Origin: CANRIN01 sp964493515
GTDB taxonomy: Bacteria; Bacillota; Clostridia; Oscillospirales; JAAYOS01
DNA length: 8,296 nucleotides
NCBI GenBank assembly: GCA_964493515.1
Contig: CAZBNJ010000056.1
Location: 1-8,296, forward strand
Direction: 5' to 3'
Part shown: positions 5,714-8,296 of the stretch, piece after piece
How positions within the stretch are numbered: position 1 is the stretch's first letter
Layout: each line of letters starts with the position of its first letter
The notes under the pieces: generated by a model
Told to the model about the DNA's origin: nothing
Seen by the model: the letters and a program-made list of their open reading frames with translations, nothing else
Database searches by the model: none
Program-made: the position numbers and the translations under genes

Positions 5714-6502
5714 TTACTTCTCCGGATAGATGACGCTGTGGCGTATCGGGAACCACTCCTTCAGCGCCTTACGCATCGTCAGATCCCAGAAGTCCCACTC
5801 GTGGCCGTATCCGGGCACCTCCTCGTAGAACACGTCGTAGCCGGTCTCCTTGAGGAAGTCGCGGGCGAACTGCGCACCCTCCAGCGCGCCGTCCTTATCG
5901 CCGCAGGTGATGTAGAACTTGGGCAGTTTCTTGCCCGACGCCACATTGTCCTTAGCTATCTGCTGCAGCACCTCGTACGGCGCGGGTCCGTCGTACTTGG
6001 GTGCGGGCATTCCGGCACGCGGTTTGGTCGGATTGAGACTGCCGCCCGCCGACATTATCAGCGCGCCGGCATAGTTTTCGGGGTACTTCAGGGCTATCTT
6101 GCCCGTTCCGCCGCCGCCCATCGAAAGGCCCGCGATGAAGTTGTCCTCGCGCTTGTCCGAGAACGGGAATATCGCGCGGCACATCGTGGGAAGCTCCTCC
6201 GCCACGAACGCCTGATACTTCGCGCGCTCGGCGTCCTCATAGCCGGCGTTAAAGTCGGCGGGCATGACTACTGCGATTTTGTTATCGTCCGCGTAGCGGG
6301 TGATATTCGTGAAGTGCAGATAGTCGCTGTCGTCGCCGCTAAAGCCGTGAAGCAGCCACACCACCTGATACTTCATACCCGGGACGTACACGTCTTCCCT
6401 GCCCCCCATCATATCGGCGAAGCTCAGGGACGGCAGGCAAATCGTCACGTTCGTCTGCATCTGGAGGCTCTTGGACAGGAAATTCATCTTGATAACTGCC
6501 AT
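5714..6502 (-). CDS. Alpha/beta-hydrolase esterase (esterase D / EstA-like)
   Basis: The predicted protein of 262 residues fits the putative esterase family that includes tributyrin esterase EstA, S-formylglutathione hydrolase and feruloyl/acetylxylan esterases. 'LLHGFSGDDSDY' at 50-61 gives the oxyanion-hole His-Gly. 'GLSMGG' at 125-130 is the nucleophile elbow with Ser127. 'CGDKDGAL' at 200-207 holds the acid (Asp202 or Asp204) and 'GYGHEWDFWD' at 231-240 the catalytic His234. No signal peptide is seen, so it should be cytoplasmic. The ATG at 6502 is preceded by GGGAG nine bases away. Another ATG at 6509 is in a different frame and leads only to a short shadow ORF. It is convergent with the glycoside hydrolase and shares its terminator. 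A joint role in removing acyl groups from plant-derived oligosaccharides is plausible, but the genes are not in one operon. Confidence 0.9.
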   Translation of the reverse strand: MAVIKMNFLSKSLQMQTNVTICLPSLSFADMMGGREDVYVPGMKYQVVWLLHGFSGDDSDYLHFTNITRYADDNKIAVVMPADFNAGYEDAERAKYQAFVAEELPTMCRAIFPFSDKREDNFIAGLSMGGGGTGKIALKYPENYAGALIMSAGGSLNPTKPRAGMPAPKYDGPAPYEVLQQIAKDNVASGKKLPKFYITCGDKDGALEGAQFARDFLKETGYDVFYEEVPGYGHEWDFWDLTMRKALKEWFPIRHSVIYPEK

Positions 6503-6541
6503 AATTCATCGCTCCCTTTTGTGTTATTGTCGTGCGAGTAT

Positions 6542-6570
6542 ATTCTACCACGATTTGGGTGACTTTGCAA
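6542..6570 (-). promoter_or_regulatory. Sigma-A-type promoter of the esterase gene
   Basis: On the minus strand, TTGCAA (6570-6565) and TAGAAT (6547-6542) are 17 bp apart, about 40 bases before the ATG. Four of six and five of six bases match consensus. It abuts the left end of the deacetylase remnant. Confidence 0.65.
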
Positions 6571-6592
6571 GGCACTTCCAACCGTTGCCGGT

Positions 6593-6844
6593 GTGGACAG
6601 CCTTGACTGGAAGGAGCTGTCCGCATCCGAGATAACAAAACGGGTTCTCGACCGCGTAAAACCCGGCTCGATAGTCCTGTTCCACAACGCCGCGCTGCAC
6701 ACGCCAGAGGCGCTGCCCGGGATAATCGAGTCGCTGCAGGCGGACGGCTACTCGCTCATCCCCGCGGGCGAGCTTATTTACAAGGGCGAATTCACTCTCG
6801 ATCACGAGGGACGTCAGATACCCGCCGATAACCAGCCGCAATAA
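6593..6844 (+). pseudogene. Polysaccharide deacetylase, C-terminal remnant
   Basis: About 83 codons match the end of a PdaB-like polysaccharide deacetylase (NodB/carbohydrate esterase 4 fold). They read 'VDSLDWK', then 'VKPGSIVLFHN', 'HTPEALPGIIESLQADGYSLIPAGELI', and stop at TAA. In intact enzymes 'FHN' and the HTPxALP stretch form the last active-site strand and helix of the NodB domain. The metal-binding DD and HxxxH motifs and roughly two thirds of the protein are missing. The frame is closed by TGA at 6560-6562, similarity seems to begin near 6593, and no ribosome binding site precedes it. It is therefore a 5'-deleted relic, not a small gene. The deletion edge coincides with the esterase promoter, suggesting that the esterase segment was joined here by a rearrangement. 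Intact homologues remove acetyl groups from peptidoglycan or related polymers, often in sporulating Clostridia and Bacilli. Confidence 0.85.
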
Positions 6845-6847
6845 GGC

Positions 6848-6876
6848 TTGCAATTTCTTCCGTTTTGCTTCATAAT
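6848..6876 (+). promoter_or_regulatory. Sigma-A-type promoter of the MATE transporter gene
   Basis: TTGCAA at 6848-6853 and CATAAT at 6871-6876 are 17 bp apart, starting directly after the deacetylase stop. The predicted start near 6883 leaves a leader of about 35 bases. The -35 hexamer is the same as that of the esterase promoter. Confidence 0.7.
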
Positions 6877-6917
6877 AGCAATGTATGTGACCCGAAACGC
6901 GAAAGGACCTCTGCAAA

Positions 6918-8291
6918 ATGGAAGATACCCGCAAGACAGAACTTTTCGAGCGCACAAGCATACCCAAAGCGGTGATGACGCTGGGCATACCCACCGTTTT
7001 AAGCTCGCTTGTGATGGTGCTTTACAACCTTGCCGACACCTACTTTGTCGGTATGCTCGGCGACCCGATACAAAACGCCGCCGTTACGCTGGCAGCCCCT
7101 GTGCTGCTGGCGTTCAACGCGGTCAATAACCTGTTCGGCGTCGGCAGCTCGTCCATGATGAGCCGCTCGCTCGGGCGGAAGGACTTCGACACGGTGCGCC
7201 GCAGCTCGGCGTTCGGCTTTTATTGCACGCTGATATGCGGCATACTGTTCTCGCTCGGCTACACCGTCTTTCGCTCGCCGATGCTGCGGGTGCTCGGCTC
7301 GGATGTCGACACGCTCGCGCCTACGACGCAGTATCTGTTTTGGACGACCACCCTCGGCGCAGCACCCGCGATGCTCAACGTCGTCATGGCGTACCTCGTT
7401 CGGTCGGAGGGCGCGTCGCTGCACGCGAGCCTGGGCACGATGAGCGGCTGTCTGCTGAACATAATCCTCGACCCGATATTCATCCTGCCCTGGGGACTCA
7501 ACATGGGCGCGAGCGGCGCGGGATGCGCGACCTTTATCTCCAACTGCGTCGCCTGTCTCTACTTCTTCGTGCTGCTGTTTGTCAAGCGAGGACGCACCTA
7601 TGTTTGCATAAACCCAAAGATGTTCGGCATGCGCAAAAGCATCGTCGTCGGAGTGTTCGGCGTGGGCATTCCCGCGTCGATACAAAACCTGCTGAACGTG
7701 ACCGGCATGACGCTGCTCAACAACCTGACCGCCGCGTACAACACAAGCGCGGTCGCGGCGATGGGCATTGCCAACAAGCTGCACAACATTCCCTTCCAGA
7801 TAGCGCTCGGACTGTCGCAGGGCATAATGCCGCTCATCAGCTACAACTACGCGGCCGGCAATCCCGAACGGCTGAAAAAGGCGCTGTTCTTCACGATGCG
7901 GATATCGCTCGGCTTCCTGACCGCGCTTACGGCGCTGTACATCGTGTTCGCGCGCGGCTTCATCTCGATATTCATGCCCGACCCGACCGTCATCGACTAC
8001 GGCTCAAAGTTCCTCATCGGGCTGTCGCTCGCGCTGCCCTTCCTCTGCATCGACTTTATCGCGGTGGGCGTGTTCCAGGCGTGCGGCATGGGTTCAAAGT
8101 CGCTGCTGTTCGCGATACTGCGAAAGATCGTGCTCGAGATACCGTTCATCCTGCTGCTCGACCACCTTTTTCCGCTGTACGGACTCGCGTGGTCGCAGTT
8201 CTGCGCCGAGCTGCTGCTCTCCGCCGCGTCGGTGGTCGTGCTCGCGCGGATACTGAAACGCATTGAAAGCCAGCAGCCGCAGAAGCTGTAA
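6918..8291 (+). CDS. MATE-family multidrug efflux transporter
   Basis: The predicted protein of 457 residues has the usual MATE length and pattern of 12 hydrophobic segments in two homologous halves. 'IPTVLSSLVMVLYNLADTYFVG' (24-45) is the family's first-helix signature. 'GVGSSSMMSRSLGRKD' (74-89) is the loop after helix 2. In the second half, 'GIPASIQNLLNVTGMTLLNNL' (250-270) and 'ALGLSQGIMPLISYNYAAGN' (297-316) are the matching repeats. Such antiporters sit in the cytoplasmic membrane and exchange Na+ or H+ for cationic or aromatic compounds. The sequence resembles the MepA/DinF-type MATEs of Firmicutes rather than plant or animal members, but substrate and ion cannot be read from it. The ATG follows an AAAGGA about eleven bases upstream, a rather long spacing. 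It has its own promoter, so it appears monocistronic on its left side. It ends five bases before the window edge, so no terminator can be seen. Confidence 0.93.
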   Translation: MEDTRKTELFERTSIPKAVMTLGIPTVLSSLVMVLYNLADTYFVGMLGDPIQNAAVTLAAPVLLAFNAVNNLFGVGSSSMMSRSLGRKDFDTVRRSSAFGFYCTLICGILFSLGYTVFRSPMLRVLGSDVDTLAPTTQYLFWTTTLGAAPAMLNVVMAYLVRSEGASLHASLGTMSGCLLNIILDPIFILPWGLNMGASGAGCATFISNCVACLYFFVLLFVKRGRTYVCINPKMFGMRKSIVVGVFGVGIPASIQNLLNVTGMTLLNNLTAAYNTSAVAAMGIANKLHNIPFQIALGLSQGIMPLISYNYAAGNPERLKKALFFTMRISLGFLTALTALYIVFARGFISIFMPDPTVIDYGSKFLIGLSLALPFLCIDFIAVGVFQACGMGSKSLLFAILRKIVLEIPFILLLDHLFPLYGLAWSQFCAELLLSAASVVVLARILKRIESQQPQKL

Positions 8292-8296
8292 TACAT

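Noticed and set aside
6339..6509. Alternative ATG seven bases upstream of the esterase start
   Set aside because: It is in another frame and leads to a motif-free short product inside the esterase gene.

Overview
The window reads as chromosomal DNA from a GC-rich, anaerobic Firmicute of the Clostridia type, with an Oscillospirales-like gut or rumen bacterium as the best guess. The evidence is the purine-rich Shine-Dalgarno sites, sigma-A-like promoters with 17-bp spacers, the SPASM radical-SAM tail, the SirTM/zinc-macrodomain pair, the Clostridium-type large serine recombinase and the PdaB-like deacetylase remnant. Taxonomy is inference, because there is no rRNA or marker gene. The standard code applies, since several intact genes end in TGA.

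Left block (1-2443, + strand): the 3' end of a radical SAM/SPASM protein, a small nitroreductase-family flavoprotein, a zinc-type macrodomain ADP-ribosyl hydrolase and a class M sirtuin (SirTM). They are tightly spaced (32 bp, 29 bp, then a 56-bp overlap) and probably form one operon. The last two are the writer and eraser of a reversible protein ADP-ribosylation switch. The usual target and lipoylation genes (gcvH-L, lplA2) are not in view, but a flavin oxidoreductase sits directly upstream.

Middle block (2470-4025, - strand): a 38-codon ORF with a strong ribosome binding site overlaps by ATGA a large serine recombinase gene. That gene is interrupted by a single in-frame TGA at codon 61 and is otherwise intact from catalytic Ser9 to its C-terminus. 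An 11-bp direct repeat (2410-2420 and 4112-4122) flanks this module and could be a site remnant or chance.

Right block (4026-8296): a near-consensus promoter, overlapped at its -35 by an 11-bp palindrome, drives a 500-residue cytoplasmic clan GH-A-like glycoside hydrolase (DUF5060/DUF4038/DUF5605 type). A bidirectional hairpin terminator separates it from a convergent alpha/beta-hydrolase esterase. Upstream of the esterase promoter lies a decayed 3' remnant of a polysaccharide deacetylase, followed by a MATE-family multidrug transporter with its own promoter. The hydrolase and esterase suggest breakdown of decorated plant glycans; the MATE pump is independent. I see no RNA genes, CRISPR array, complete insertion sequence or replication origin.
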